This document shows, piece by piece, positions 26,674-35,727 of a DNA stretch of 64,000 nucleotides (positions are counted from its first letter, which is position 1; each line of letters opens with the position of its first letter). A model generated the notes under the pieces. The model was given only the letters and a program-made list of their open reading frames with translations, had not been told where the DNA came from and ran no database searches. A program made the translations under genes and the position numbers. Origin of the DNA: UBA4582 sp038106185 (GTDB lineage: Bacteria > Pseudomonadota > Gammaproteobacteria > Pseudomonadales > Azotimanducaceae); contig JAYODE010000004.1 in assembly GCA_038106185.1 (NCBI GenBank), forward strand, positions 1-64,000, in the 5' to 3' direction.

Positions 26674-28011
26674 ATGATAGAAGCGACAAATATTCACCTC
26701 GTTAGTCCAACCTGGATCGTGCCAGTTGTGCCGGCGGGCGTCATTCTCGAGAACCACTCACTGGTTATATGCGGGAACCAAATTCTGGCCCTATGTCCCA
26801 CTATTGATGCGTTGAAGACGTACCCCGGCGCACCGAACCTGAGATTGGACGACCATATCGTGGCGCCAGGGCTGATCAACGCCCATGGTCACGCTGCCAT
26901 GACCCTGCTTCGAGGCTATGCCGATGACCGCAGACTCATGGAATGGCTAAACCATCACATCTGGCCTGTTGAGGGTCAATTCGTCGATTATGACTTTGTT
27001 TACGATGGTACCAGCCTGGCCGTGGCTGAGATGATTCGTGGCGGTACTACCTGCGCCGCTGACACCTATTTTTTTCCGGATGCTGTAGCTAACGCCTTTA
27101 CCCATAACCACTTCCGTGGCCAGGTTTGTATGCCGATCATTCAATTTGCCAATGCCTGGGCGAACTCAGAAGATGAGCACATCCATAAGGGTCTGCAATT
27201 TCGTGACGATCTGGTCAAAAACAACCCGCTCATAACCACGGCATTTGCGCCCCATTCACCCTACACGGTGACGGATCACGGGTTTCAGCGTACCTTATTG
27301 TATGCAGAAGAACTGCAGCTACCGATTCACCTGCATTTGCATGAGACCCTTGCCGAGGTCACTGAGGGTATTCGCCAGCATGGTCTGCGACCTATTGCTC
27401 GAATGCACCAATTGGGCCTGTTGTCGCCATTATTGCAGACCGTCCATATGACTCAGCTCGACGCCAGCGAAATCGCCTTACTGGCCAGCAATAATGTTCA
27501 TGTCGCCCACTGTCCTGAGTCAAATTTGAAACTTGCGAGCGGCTTTTGTCCTGTTGCTGATTTGATGAAGGCTGGTATCAATGTTGCGATTGGCACCGAT
27601 GGCGCTGCCAGCAACAATAACCTGGATATGCTTGAAGAGATGCGAACGGCGGCCATCCTCGCCAAGTCTGTTAGTCAAGATGCAACGGTTGTCAGCGCCC
27701 ATGAGGCCCTCGCAATGGCGACCATCAATGGTGCCACGATGCTCGGCCTCGAGGACCGAATCGGCAGCCTTGAAGCGGGTAAGCTTGCCGACTTTATTGC
27801 CGTCGATCTCTCACCATTGAGTTTCCAACCGGTACATAATCCGGTATCACAACTGGTCTATGCCGCTACAGGCCACCAGGTGAACCATGTCTGGATTAAT
27901 GGCCTGCAGTTATTGAAAGATGGCGAGTTCACTCGACTTGACAGCCAGCGAATAGGCGCAAACACACGCCAATGGCAATCTAAAATCAGCGCATTCAGTA
28001 GGGCAACATGA
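26674..28011 (+). CDS. mtaD: 5-methylthioadenosine/S-adenosylhomocysteine deaminase (TRZ/ATZ family)
   Basis: This 445-residue amidohydrolase shows the metal motif NAHGHAAMTLLRG near residue 69. HLHLHETLAEV (about 220), CPESNLKLASGFCPV and the catalytic Asp in IGTDGAASNNNLDMLEEMR (about 305) follow. It deaminates methylthioadenosine or related adenosines, feeding methionine and purine salvage. In Pseudomonas mtnA precedes it; that gene is absent here. The stop overlaps the ubiG start as ATGA, indicating coupling. Confidence 0.88.
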   Translation: MIEATNIHLVSPTWIVPVVPAGVILENHSLVICGNQILALCPTIDALKTYPGAPNLRLDDHIVAPGLINAHGHAAMTLLRGYADDRRLMEWLNHHIWPVEGQFVDYDFVYDGTSLAVAEMIRGGTTCAADTYFFPDAVANAFTHNHFRGQVCMPIIQFANAWANSEDEHIHKGLQFRDDLVKNNPLITTAFAPHSPYTVTDHGFQRTLLYAEELQLPIHLHLHETLAEVTEGIRQHGLRPIARMHQLGLLSPLLQTVHMTQLDASEIALLASNNVHVAHCPESNLKLASGFCPVADLMKAGINVAIGTDGAASNNNLDMLEEMRTAAILAKSVSQDATVVSAHEALAMATINGATMLGLEDRIGSLEAGKLADFIAVDLSPLSFQPVHNPVSQLVYAATGHQVNHVWINGLQLLKDGEFTRLDSQRIGANTRQWQSKISAFSRAT

Positions 28012-28733
28012 ACGAGAGCACCAACAGCAATCAAAACTGGGATCCGGCCGAAGTCGCTAAATTCGACCAGCTGGCACGCACCTGGTGGGACGAGGATGGC
28101 GACTTCAAACCCCTGCATGCCATTAACCCACTACGCCTTGGTTATATTCAGGCCAATGTTGAACTGCAGGGCAAACAGCTGCTGGACGTAGGCTGTGGAG
28201 GCGGCATCCTCAGCGAATCACTGGCTCGGGCTGGCGCTTTGGTGACAGGAATAGACCTGGCAGAAAAACCGCTGCAGGTGGCGCGCCTGCACAGATTGGA
28301 AGCGAACCTTGAAATCAACTATCAGTTAATCTCGATCGAAGCCTTGGCCGAAAATCAGCCACAAAGCTTTGACGTGATCACATGCATGGAAATGCTCGAG
28401 CACGTGCCCGACCCTGCTTCAGTGATCAATGCCTGCAGACGCCTTCTAAAACCTGATGGCCAATTGTTCTTGTCGACCATTAACCGTAATCCGAAGGCTT
28501 ATGCGTTCGCCGTGATTGGTGCCGAGTATCTGCTCAAGCTGCTACCTCGTGGCACTCACGATTACGATAAATTTATCAAGCCTTCAGAGCTGACCCGGTG
28601 GCTAAGGGATGAGAACTTCTCCCTCCAAAGCCTCAAGGGCCTGAGTTTCTCGCCTTTTTCCCAGGTCTATTCCCTCACGTCTGACACCAGCGTTAACTAT
28701 CTGGCGCACGCCAGCCTGGCGTCTGAGGCTTGA
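28008..28733 (+). CDS. ubiG: Ubiquinone biosynthesis O-methyltransferase
   Basis: This 241-residue SAM-dependent methyltransferase carries out both O-methylations of ubiquinone synthesis. The N-terminus WDPAEVAKFDQLARTWWDEDGDFKPLHAINPLRL is diagnostic. The SAM motif DVGCGGGILSESLARAGA lies near residue 61 and CMEMLEHVPDP near residue 125. It overlaps mtaD by four bases. In Pseudomonas the next gene is the phosphatase mupP; here 68 bp of spacer lead straight to the yciK-like SDR. Confidence 0.96.
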   Translation: MNESTNSNQNWDPAEVAKFDQLARTWWDEDGDFKPLHAINPLRLGYIQANVELQGKQLLDVGCGGGILSESLARAGALVTGIDLAEKPLQVARLHRLEANLEINYQLISIEALAENQPQSFDVITCMEMLEHVPDPASVINACRRLLKPDGQLFLSTINRNPKAYAFAVIGAEYLLKLLPRGTHDYDKFIKPSELTRWLRDENFSLQSLKGLSFSPFSQVYSLTSDTSVNYLAHASLASEA

Positions 28734-28801
28734 ACCAGCGGACAGAAGCCAGGGGCTCCAAACGAATCTGAACACTTTATTATTGAGGAAGTTGCCGTTC
28801 A

Positions 28802-29539
28802 ATGGATTATCAAGCCCCACAGGATTTGCTCGCAAACAAGGTCATACTTGTCACAGGTGCCGGAGACGGCATAGGTCGAGTCGCAGCAAAGACTTTTGCC
28901 CAGCATGGCGCGACCCTGGTGCTGCTCGGCAAAACTACCGCGAAGCTTGAGCAGGTCTATGACGACATTCTGGCCCTGGGAGCACCCGAGCCCGGGATAG
29001 TACCTATGGATCTGGCCAAAGCCACTAGCGAGGACATCGGGCAATTGGCTGCTATTCTGCAGAACACCTACGGCCGACTGGATGGTTTACTGCACAATGC
29101 CGCCCAGCTGGGCGCTCGTATCCCCGTCGAGCATTATGATATCAATCAGTGGATGACTGTCATGCAGGTCAACTTCCATGCAGCCTTCATGCTCAGCCGC
29201 TTGCTATTGCCTCTGCTCAGACAATCGCCGGCTGCGTCATTGCTGTTCACCAGCTCCAGCGTTGGCTCAGCGCCAAAGGCTTATTGGGGGCCATATGCGG
29301 TATCAAAGTATGCGCTGGAAGGCCTGGCTAAGCTCCTCGCCGAGGAATTGGACAATACTTCTCAAATTCGAGTCAACATCGTCAATCCCGGCGCGACGCG
29401 GACCCGTATGCGGGCTGCGGCCTACCCCAACGAAAACCCCGCCTTACTCAAATCTGCTGAAAGCCTGATGCCACTCTACTTGTACTTGATGGGGGACGAC
29501 AGTCAGGCGGTCAACGGCGAAACCTTGACCGCCAACTGA
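28802..29539 (+). CDS. yciK: YciK-like short-chain oxidoreductase
   Basis: This 245-residue SDR shows the YciK-type opening ANKVILVTGAGDGIGRVAAKTFAQHGATLVLLGKT. HNAAQLG (about 97) and the catalytic YAVSK near residue 160 follow, and the protein ends INPGATRTRMRAAAYPNENP. The family is conserved next to ubiG in gammaproteobacteria, but its substrate is unknown. It is convergent with rluB across 94 bp in which no terminator-like hairpin was found. Confidence 0.88.
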   Translation: MDYQAPQDLLANKVILVTGAGDGIGRVAAKTFAQHGATLVLLGKTTAKLEQVYDDILALGAPEPGIVPMDLAKATSEDIGQLAAILQNTYGRLDGLLHNAAQLGARIPVEHYDINQWMTVMQVNFHAAFMLSRLLLPLLRQSPAASLLFTSSSVGSAPKAYWGPYAVSKYALEGLAKLLAEELDNTSQIRVNIVNPGATRTRMRAAAYPNENPALLKSAESLMPLYLYLMGDDSQAVNGETLTAN

Positions 29540-29633
29540 CGCCGCGCGCCGACTGGCTGTACTTTTACCTACTCCTTCGACCTGCTCTATTGCGAGAAAG
29601 GGACCCTTCAGGGCCGGTGGCGAAAGGCAGGCT

Positions 29634-30404
29634 TCAGCGACTTTTTCGGCTTCGATGTCCCATACCTGCCATATGGTAAAGCTCTTTAACCTCTTTCAGC
29701 GGCAGCTCCATATAACGACCTGCCGTGATCGCCGATGGAATGAAGAAGCTGCCAAATCGTACGCGTTTTAGCCGACTGACCGTGATACCCTGGGATTCCC
29801 ACAGGCGCCTGACCTCACGGTTTCGACCCTCCATTAATACAACGTAATACCATTGGTTGGCACCTTCCTGCTCTTCTCGACCCCGCTTTATATCGCTGAA
29901 CTTAGCCAGACCGTCTTCAAGCATGACGCCATCACGCATATTTTGCAGCACTTCGTCTGTGACATTGCCCAGTACTCGTACGGCATACTCTCGGTCAATC
30001 TTGCTGGAAGGATGCATCAACTGATTCGCGAGCTGCCCATCGGTTGTGAACAACAGTAAGCCACTTGTTGAAAAATCCAGACGTCCTACCGCGACCCAAC
30101 GCTGCTTGGAAAGCTTCGGTAGCTGATCAAATACCGATTTACGACCTTCCGGATCCTTTCTGGAACAGATTTCGTTGGCTGGCTTGTTGTACAACAGGTA
30201 TCGATGGCGCTGCGGCTTGCGCACCACTGGCTTACCGTTCAGCTCGATGCGGTCGTCCTCGTCGACACGATCTCCCAACTTGGCGACTCGCCCGTTGACA
30301 CTCACCTGCCCTTCTGCGATCCAGGTTTCTATACCTCGACGGCTACCCAGTCCAATGCTGGCGAGTACTTTCTGCAATTTTTCGGTGGGCAAACTTTCAA
30401 TCAT
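29634..30404 (-). CDS. rluB: 23S rRNA pseudouridine(2605) synthase
   Basis: This 256-residue protein carries an N-terminal S4 RNA-binding domain (EKLQKVLASIGLGSRRGIETWIAEGQVSVNG). The RsuA/RluB catalytic domain has its aspartate in VGRLDFSTSGLLLFTTDG near residue 108. It ends with GRNREVRRLWESQGITVSRLKRVRFG. Its start overlaps scpB by four bases, and scpAB-rluB is a common gammaproteobacterial order. The long charged tail of E. coli RluB is missing; only a short RSRKSR remains. Confidence 0.92.
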   Translation of the reverse strand: MIESLPTEKLQKVLASIGLGSRRGIETWIAEGQVSVNGRVAKLGDRVDEDDRIELNGKPVVRKPQRHRYLLYNKPANEICSRKDPEGRKSVFDQLPKLSKQRWVAVGRLDFSTSGLLLFTTDGQLANQLMHPSSKIDREYAVRVLGNVTDEVLQNMRDGVMLEDGLAKFSDIKRGREEQEGANQWYYVVLMEGRNREVRRLWESQGITVSRLKRVRFGSFFIPSAITAGRYMELPLKEVKELYHMAGMGHRSRKSR

Positions 30405-31192
30405 TGTGGTCGTCCGTCAGCGTTTTCCTGGGCTCGACCGACCTCAGGTTTATCGAGCTCGTCTAATTCGTCAATATCTCCTGTATCAGGTACTTCCTGG
30501 CGAAACATATTTTTAATGTTTTCCTGAATCTCGTTCACCCTATCGGTCACTTCATCAAGGCTTGCATCCTCAGCATCAGCCTCCGCGGCATCTTGCTCAG
30601 GCGTTAATTCAATCGATCGAGCCTCAACAATTTCGTCTTCAAGATCCAGCTCTTCGTTAATTTTGTCCAGATCTTTGATTTGGGAAAGGGTCGGTAGCTC
30701 ATTTAGAGTTTTTAGATCGAAGTAGTCGAGAAAGTTTCGAGTCGTCGCATAGATCGCCGGACGACCAGGCACATCTCGATGCCCAACCACTCGAATCCAC
30801 TCCCGCTCAAGCAAGGAGCGCATAATATTCGTACTCACCGTAACCCCGCGAATCTCTTCGATATCACCGCGAGTAATGGGTTGCTTATAGGCAATCAGCG
30901 CCAGTGTTTCCAGCAGCGCGCGGGTATAGCGCGCTGGTCGCTCTTCCCATAGACGACTGACCCATTGACCATAGTCGCTTCTGACCTGAAACCGATAGCC
31001 ACTGGCAACCTGTTTTAGCTCAAATCCACGACCCTCGCAGTCGGCAGCAATTTCCGTTAAAACTTGCAGAATATCTGCTCTATCCGGCGGGTCTGTCTCA
31101 AAGAGATTGATCATCAGGTCGATCGCCAGCGGCTGATCCGCGGCCATGATCGCACCTTCTATGATTTGCTTTAAATGGGCTATTTCACTCAT
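30401..31192 (-). CDS. scpB: Segregation and condensation protein B
   Basis: This 263-residue protein has the two winged-helix domains of ScpB: IIEGAIMAADQPLAI at the start, then TRALLETLALIAYKQPITRGDIEEIRGVTVS (about 88-118) and REWIRVVGHRDVPGRPAIYATTRNFLDYF. The last 90 residues are acidic and probably unstructured. ScpB forms the kleisin-regulating dimer of the SMC-ScpAB complex. It follows scpA by 99 bp. Confidence 0.94.
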   Translation of the reverse strand: MSEIAHLKQIIEGAIMAADQPLAIDLMINLFETDPPDRADILQVLTEIAADCEGRGFELKQVASGYRFQVRSDYGQWVSRLWEERPARYTRALLETLALIAYKQPITRGDIEEIRGVTVSTNIMRSLLEREWIRVVGHRDVPGRPAIYATTRNFLDYFDLKTLNELPTLSQIKDLDKINEELDLEDEIVEARSIELTPEQDAAEADAEDASLDEVTDRVNEIQENIKNMFRQEVPDTGDIDELDELDKPEVGRAQENADGRPQ

Positions 31193-31291
31193 ACAAATAA
31201 TGCACTAGTTAGATATTTAGTAGGCAATCCATCGGCTGTCGCCATTCCGATCGCATGATTTTCAGTACTACGCAAATGTATCAACGCTGAC

Positions 31292-32326
31292 CTAATCGGT
31301 TTCACTAACCTTGTCGTCGTCACCAGTATCTTCAATGGTGTCGTCAATAGTGTCGTCAGCAGTGTCGTCATCCTTCTCATCAGCATCATCAGCATCATCA
31401 AAGCGCCCAACATAGCGATCCGTGTATGCCGGTGCTTCCAGATCACTGTCATCGATTTCGATGGCTTGCTCACTGGGCATGCGCGCCTTGACGTGAATCG
31501 GTGCAAACGCTTCGGTCTGAACAATTTCTAACAGAGATTCTTTGATCAACTCCATAATTGCCAAGAATGTCACCACGACCCCGGATCGACCCTCTTTGAC
31601 ATCAAAAAACTCAGAAAACTCGACAAACTGTTCGCCAGCCTGATGGACTCGATCGAGAATCGCGCTCATGCGTTCTCGAGTCGACAGAGTTTCAGTCGCA
31701 ATTCGGTGACTGGTATAGTTCTCAGCCCGTTTCAACACCCTAGCCAGCGCGAGCAGCATCTCGCGCAGATCGACTTCGGGCAGGGGCTTGACCTTTTCCA
31801 CGACAGGCACATCCGCAGACGCGACCCAGTAGTCACGATTCATGCGTTTCAAATCATCGAGATCCATGGCCGCTTGCTTGAAGCGCTCATATTCTTGCAG
31901 TCGACGAATCAGTTCGGCGCGTGGATCGTCTTCTTCTCCCTCTGCGTCAGCTTGCCGAGGCAACAGCATGCGCGACTTGATTTCTGCCAGCACGGCGGCC
32001 ATTACCAGATATTCGGCCGCCAGTTCAAACTGCATACCAGTCATCAGCCCAATGTAATCCATGTACTGCCGAGTAATTTCAGCAACCTTGATGTCCAGAA
32101 TGTCAAGGTTTTGGCGCTTGATCAGATACAGCAACAGGTCCAGCGGCCCTTCAAAGGCCTCTAGAAAGACCTCGAGGGCGTCTGGTGGAATGTACAGGTC
32201 GACCGGCATATTAGTCATGGGTTTGCCGTCGACAATCGCAAAAGGCATTTCCACCTGACGGGCGGCCGTCGGCACATCCTCGAGAAGGTTCTCTAGCTGC
32301 GGATCTCTCGAGATAATCTCAGTCAT
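31292..32326 (-). CDS. scpA: Segregation and condensation protein A (kleisin) with repeat-rich acidic tail
   Basis: This 344-residue kleisin bridges SMC heads. The N-terminal part shows FEGPLDLLLYLIKRQNLDILDIKVAEITRQYMDYI (about 54-88) and AAEYLVMAAVLAEIKSRMLLP; the C-terminal winged helix is around 230-275. An N-terminal extension of 45 residues and a C-terminal tail of about 50 residues built of repeated DDT/DDA units are unusual. The tail is encoded by short direct repeats around 31310-31400. It lies 21 bp behind trpS. Confidence 0.92.
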   Translation of the reverse strand: MTEIISRDPQLENLLEDVPTAARQVEMPFAIVDGKPMTNMPVDLYIPPDALEVFLEAFEGPLDLLLYLIKRQNLDILDIKVAEITRQYMDYIGLMTGMQFELAAEYLVMAAVLAEIKSRMLLPRQADAEGEEDDPRAELIRRLQEYERFKQAAMDLDDLKRMNRDYWVASADVPVVEKVKPLPEVDLREMLLALARVLKRAENYTSHRIATETLSTRERMSAILDRVHQAGEQFVEFSEFFDVKEGRSGVVVTFLAIMELIKESLLEIVQTEAFAPIHVKARMPSEQAIEIDDSDLEAPAYTDRYVGRFDDADDADEKDDDTADDTIDDTIEDTGDDDKVSETD

Positions 32327-32347
32327 CGGCCATCCTTACCCTGTCGC

Positions 32348-33562
32348 CTAACGATAATCGAGCCCCATCGCCTCGCGCACATCTTCCAGCGTCGCTTTAG
32401 CAATCATTCGCGCCTTCTCACAGCCCTCAGCAACGATGGATCTAACCAGGTCAGGATTCTCTTCATACTGCCTGGCGCGATCGCGCATCGGCTTTTGTTC
32501 CTCAAGCACTGCGTCGATCAGCGGTCGCTTGCAATCAATGCAGCCGATCCCCGCTGAAGTGCAACCTTGTCGAACCCAGCTTTGCGCGGCTTCATCAGAA
32601 TACACTTCATGCAACTTGAACACAGGACACTTATCGGGATCGCCAGGATCTGTTCGCCGAACCCGCGCGGGATCGGTGGTCATGGTCTTGATCTTCTGCT
32701 CAACCACCTTCGGATCCTCGCGCAATGCGATGGTGTTATTGTAGGACTTGGACATTTTCTGACCGTCAAGGCCGGGCATGACAGACGCCTCTGTCAGTAG
32801 CACTTGGGGCTCAGGCAGAATGACTTTGCCGCCGCCTTCCAGATAGCCGTAGAGTCGATCGCGATCTCCCAAAGAGATGTTGCTTTGTTCTTGAAGTAAC
32901 GCCTGCGCTTTTTCTAGTGACTCGGCATTACCCTTTTCGAGGAACTCCTTACGCAATTCACGGTACTGAGCCCCCCCTTTTCGACCTAGCTTCTCGATGG
33001 CTGCTTCCGCCATTTCAATAAACCCAAAGCGTTTTCCGTAAATATGATTGAACCGCCGTGCAATCTCTCGTGTCATCTCGACATGAGGAACCTGATCGGC
33101 TCCCACAGGCACATGACCCGCTTTATAAATCAGGATGTCAGCACTTTGTAGCAACGGATATCCTAAAAAGCCGTAGGTGGCGAGATCTCGTTCATTCAGC
33201 TTTGCCTGCTGGTCCTTATAGGACGGCACCCGCTCCAGCCAACTCAATGGAGTGATCATCGACAGCAACAGATGCAATTCGGCGTGCTCTGGCACTTTAG
33301 ACTGAATAAACAGGGACGCCGAACCAGGATTAACGCCCGCAGCCAGCCAATCTATGACTGTGGTCCAGACATGCTCTTCAATAACCTGGGGGTCCTCGTA
33401 ATGCGTCGTCAACGCATGCCAGTCGGCAACAAAAAACATGCATTCAAATTCGTGCTGCAGGCGCACCCAATTTTTCAGAACGCCATGGTAATGACCCAGG
33501 TGCAGTCGGCCAGTTGGGCGCATGCCGGATAGCACGCGCTTTTGCGATTCATGCAAAATCAA
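32348..33562 (-). CDS. trpS: Tryptophanyl-tRNA synthetase
   Basis: This 404-residue class I synthetase charges tRNA-Trp. The ATP-binding HIGH motif appears as RPTGRLHLGHYHGVL (about 16-30) and the KMSKS loop as DGQKMSKSYNN near residue 272. It is longer than the 334-residue E. coli enzyme, like the forms of Pseudomonas relatives, because of an insertion (GGAQYRELRKEFLEKGNAESLEKAQALLQEQ). It heads a minus-strand run with scpA, scpB and rluB. The 315 bp upstream (33563-33877) are AT-rich, with an 11-bp repeat and no gene. Confidence 0.95.
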   Translation of the reverse strand: MILHESQKRVLSGMRPTGRLHLGHYHGVLKNWVRLQHEFECMFFVADWHALTTHYEDPQVIEEHVWTTVIDWLAAGVNPGSASLFIQSKVPEHAELHLLLSMITPLSWLERVPSYKDQQAKLNERDLATYGFLGYPLLQSADILIYKAGHVPVGADQVPHVEMTREIARRFNHIYGKRFGFIEMAEAAIEKLGRKGGAQYRELRKEFLEKGNAESLEKAQALLQEQSNISLGDRDRLYGYLEGGGKVILPEPQVLLTEASVMPGLDGQKMSKSYNNTIALREDPKVVEQKIKTMTTDPARVRRTDPGDPDKCPVFKLHEVYSDEAAQSWVRQGCTSAGIGCIDCKRPLIDAVLEEQKPMRDRARQYEENPDLVRSIVAEGCEKARMIAKATLEDVREAMGLDYR

Positions 33563-33646
33563 AATTTCACCTGGTGGTTAGTGACACTAAAAGACTCGTC
33601 GACGGCGCGCATATCAATGCTGGTGCTCTGTAGGCCTGTGTTTATA

Positions 33647-33668
33647 AAAAGTTTTATAAAAGTTTTAT
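33647..33668. repeat. 11-bp AT-rich tandem repeat upstream of trpS
   Basis: The unit aaaagttttat occurs at 33647-33657 and 33658-33668, with partial copies on both sides. It lies in the trpS leader region. Confidence 0.8.
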
Positions 33669-33877
33669 AAAAAATCAGAAATAGTTCTAGAAATTTTTTA
33701 GGGATCGTTTAATGAATCGCCTCACCGAAGTCTCCCTTCCACAAACGTGATTTGGGACATCCTTAAAGAATAAGGCCAATCCTGATTCAGCCTCGAATTA
33801 TATATGATTCAGATAGCCGCTGTCTTGCACCCTGGTTCGACGCTGAGCCGTGCCGTTAAGCCAAACACAAAAGGGCG

Positions 33878-34501
33878 TCAGCCACCGAACAGTCCGAGAT
33901 CACCCCGACCTGCGCGCAGAATCACCGGATGATCCCCTTCCAGGTCAATCACACTGGTACTCTCCAGACCGCAAAAACCCCCATCTATAATCAGATCGAC
34001 CTGTTTCTCCAACAGATCACGCATTTCCAGCGGATCCGTCATGGGGTCTTCATCACCGGGCAGAATGAGGCTCGAGCTCATGATGGGCTCACCTAACTCC
34101 CTGAGTAACGCGCTGCAAATAGCATTGTCGGGTACTCGCAGGCCAATGGTCTTGCGTTTGGGGTTGACCAGCCGACGGGGAACTTCTTTAGTGGCTTGCA
34201 AGACAAAGGTATAGGGGCCAGGGGTTGCGGCCTTCAGCAGTCGATAGGCACTGTTGCTGACCTTGGCATAAATACCCAGGTCAGAGAGGTCGCGACAGAC
34301 CAGACTGAAGTTGTGATCATCGTCTAAACGACGAATCTGTCGAATTCTCTGCAACGCCTGCTTGTCACCGATATGACAGCCCAAGGCATAAGCAGAGTCT
34401 GTCGGATAGATAATAACACCGCCCTGACGGAGAATGTCGACGGCTTGATGGATCAAGCGCACCTGAGGGTTATCTGGGTGAATTTGGAAATATTGACTCA
34501 T
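33878..34501 (-). CDS. yciO: YciO-family (Sua5/YrdC-like) protein
   Basis: From the ATG at 34501 this is a 207-residue YrdC-fold protein. It shows IHQAVDILRQGGVIIYPTDSAYALGCHIGD, the RNA/nucleotide-binding KQALQRIRQIRRLDDDHNFSLVC, ATPGPYTFVLQATKEVPRRL and TIGLRVPDN. The match is to YciO rather than TsaC/Sua5, so a role in threonylcarbamoyl-AMP synthesis is possible but not established. In relatives it also precedes trpS/scpA. Confidence 0.88.
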   Translation of the reverse strand: MSQYFQIHPDNPQVRLIHQAVDILRQGGVIIYPTDSAYALGCHIGDKQALQRIRQIRRLDDDHNFSLVCRDLSDLGIYAKVSNSAYRLLKAATPGPYTFVLQATKEVPRRLVNPKRKTIGLRVPDNAICSALLRELGEPIMSSSLILPGDEDPMTDPLEMRDLLEKQVDLIIDGGFCGLESTSVIDLEGDHPVILRAGRGDLGLFGG

Positions 34502-34641
34502 AGTGATCACCCTTGCCCTTGGCGACTGCTGTAGCTTGCATATTAATGCTTTTGCGATGATTTACGACGATTTAATATCAGTGACGAAATGCTCTATGAT
34601 GAGCCTTGACAAAATCACCGGTCAACAGCCGAACAGGACCT

Positions 34642-35217
34642 ATGAAACAATTCATTGAATTTGTACCCGTCGCATTATTCGCTGCGGTGTTTTTCTTTAG
34701 CCGGGATATTTATCTGAGCACTCTGGTCCTGATGGTCGCCATTGCAGCCCAGGCTGGCCTCGAATACCTGATGACCCGGCAGATTGAGAAAAAAACTCAG
34801 ATCATATTCTGGATTAGCATGCTGTTCGGTGGCGCGACCCTGCTGTTACGTAACGAATTGTTTATCCAATGGAAGCCGACCATCATAAACTGGTTGTTTG
34901 CCGCGGGCCTGCTGGCAAGCCAGTTTTTGGGTAAAGATAACCTGCTGAAGAAGATGCTCGGTACCCAGCTGCGGTTACCCGATTCGGTCTGGCTGCGCCT
35001 GAATTTGGGCTGGAGTCTTGGCTTTTTTATTGCCGGAGCACTCAATCTGGTCGTAGCATTTAACTTCAGCCTGGCTTTTTGGGTCAGCTACAAGCTGATC
35101 GGGGGCTTTGCTATCACCCTGAGTTATATTGTGCTGACCCTGATTTATCTGTCCAGTGGCGGTTATCTGCAGGATCCCCAAACCAACCCGATCGAGAAGC
35201 CTCGCGCTGATTCTTAA
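34642..35217 (+). CDS. yciB: Inner-membrane septation protein YciB (IspZ)
   Basis: From the ATG at 34642 this is a 191-residue protein with five or six membrane segments. It opens MKQFIEFVPVALFAAVFFF and carries the family motifs LIFIQWKPTIINWLFA-like (about 70-85) and WLRLNLGWSLGFF. YciB is linked to cell-envelope integrity and septation. It is followed by a spacer with a 14-bp repeat and then yciI, a common neighbour. Confidence 0.93.
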   Translation: MKQFIEFVPVALFAAVFFFSRDIYLSTLVLMVAIAAQAGLEYLMTRQIEKKTQIIFWISMLFGGATLLLRNELFIQWKPTIINWLFAAGLLASQFLGKDNLLKKMLGTQLRLPDSVWLRLNLGWSLGFFIAGALNLVVAFNFSLAFWVSYKLIGGFAITLSYIVLTLIYLSSGGYLQDPQTNPIEKPRADS

Positions 35218-35271
35218 ACAACCTAACATGCCTGAGCCTTGATACAGAGGGCCCGATAGAGAACTACTGAT

Positions 35272-35341
35272 ACCAAAGCACTTATACCGAAGCACTTGTA
35301 CCAAAGCACTTATACCAAAGCACTTATACCAAAGCACCTAT
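35272..35341. repeat. 14-bp tandem repeat, five copies, between yciB and yciI
   Basis: The unit accaaagcacttat is repeated at 35272, 35286, 35300, 35314 and 35328, with one or two substitutions in copies 2 and 5. A partial sixth copy starts at 35342. It is a tandem array without spacers, in a 210-bp gap that holds nothing else. Confidence 0.95.
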
Positions 35342-35427
35342 ATAGAAGCACTGCTCAATGATCGCTCAAAGGCGCAAAAGTCCAAGACACAGAAGCACTG
35401 GCAGCTTAGATTATTAAAGGAAATTTT

Positions 35428-35727
35428 ATGTTATACGCCATCATCAGCACCGATATCGACGACAGTCTGGCGCTGCGCCAACAGGCGAGACCGGCGCATC
35501 TGCTGAGACTCAACCAATTGGTGTCTGAGGGAAGATTGTTGCTTGCAGGCCCGCACCCCAAGGTCGATAACGAGGACCCAGGCGCGGCGGGCTTTTCCGG
35601 TAGCCTGGTGGTCGCCGAGTTTGCCTCCTTGCCAGCGGCTCAAGCCTGGGCAGACGCTGATCCTTATGTGGCTGCCGGTGTCTATGCCAACGTCAGCGTA
35701 AAACCTTTCAAGCAGGTTCTTCCCTGA
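35428..35727 (+). CDS. yciI: YciI-like protein
   Basis: This 99-residue ferredoxin-like-fold protein matches E. coli YciI almost throughout (RPAHLLRLNQLVSEGRLLLAGPHP, DPGAAGFSGSLVVAEF, AQAWADADPYVAAGVYANVSVKPFK). It has the conserved His and Asp of the YciI fold. The biochemical role is unknown. An aaggaaa site precedes the ATG. Its stop overlaps the next gene's probable CTG start. Confidence 0.94.
   Translation: MLYAIISTDIDDSLALRQQARPAHLLRLNQLVSEGRLLLAGPHPKVDNEDPGAAGFSGSLVVAEFASLPAAQAWADADPYVAAGVYANVSVKPFKQVLP

Noticed and set aside
35272..35341. Possible CRISPR or iteron array (14-bp units)
   Set aside because: There are no spacers, no replication gene and no AT-rich origin next to it. 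It is one of many short tandem repeats in this window.
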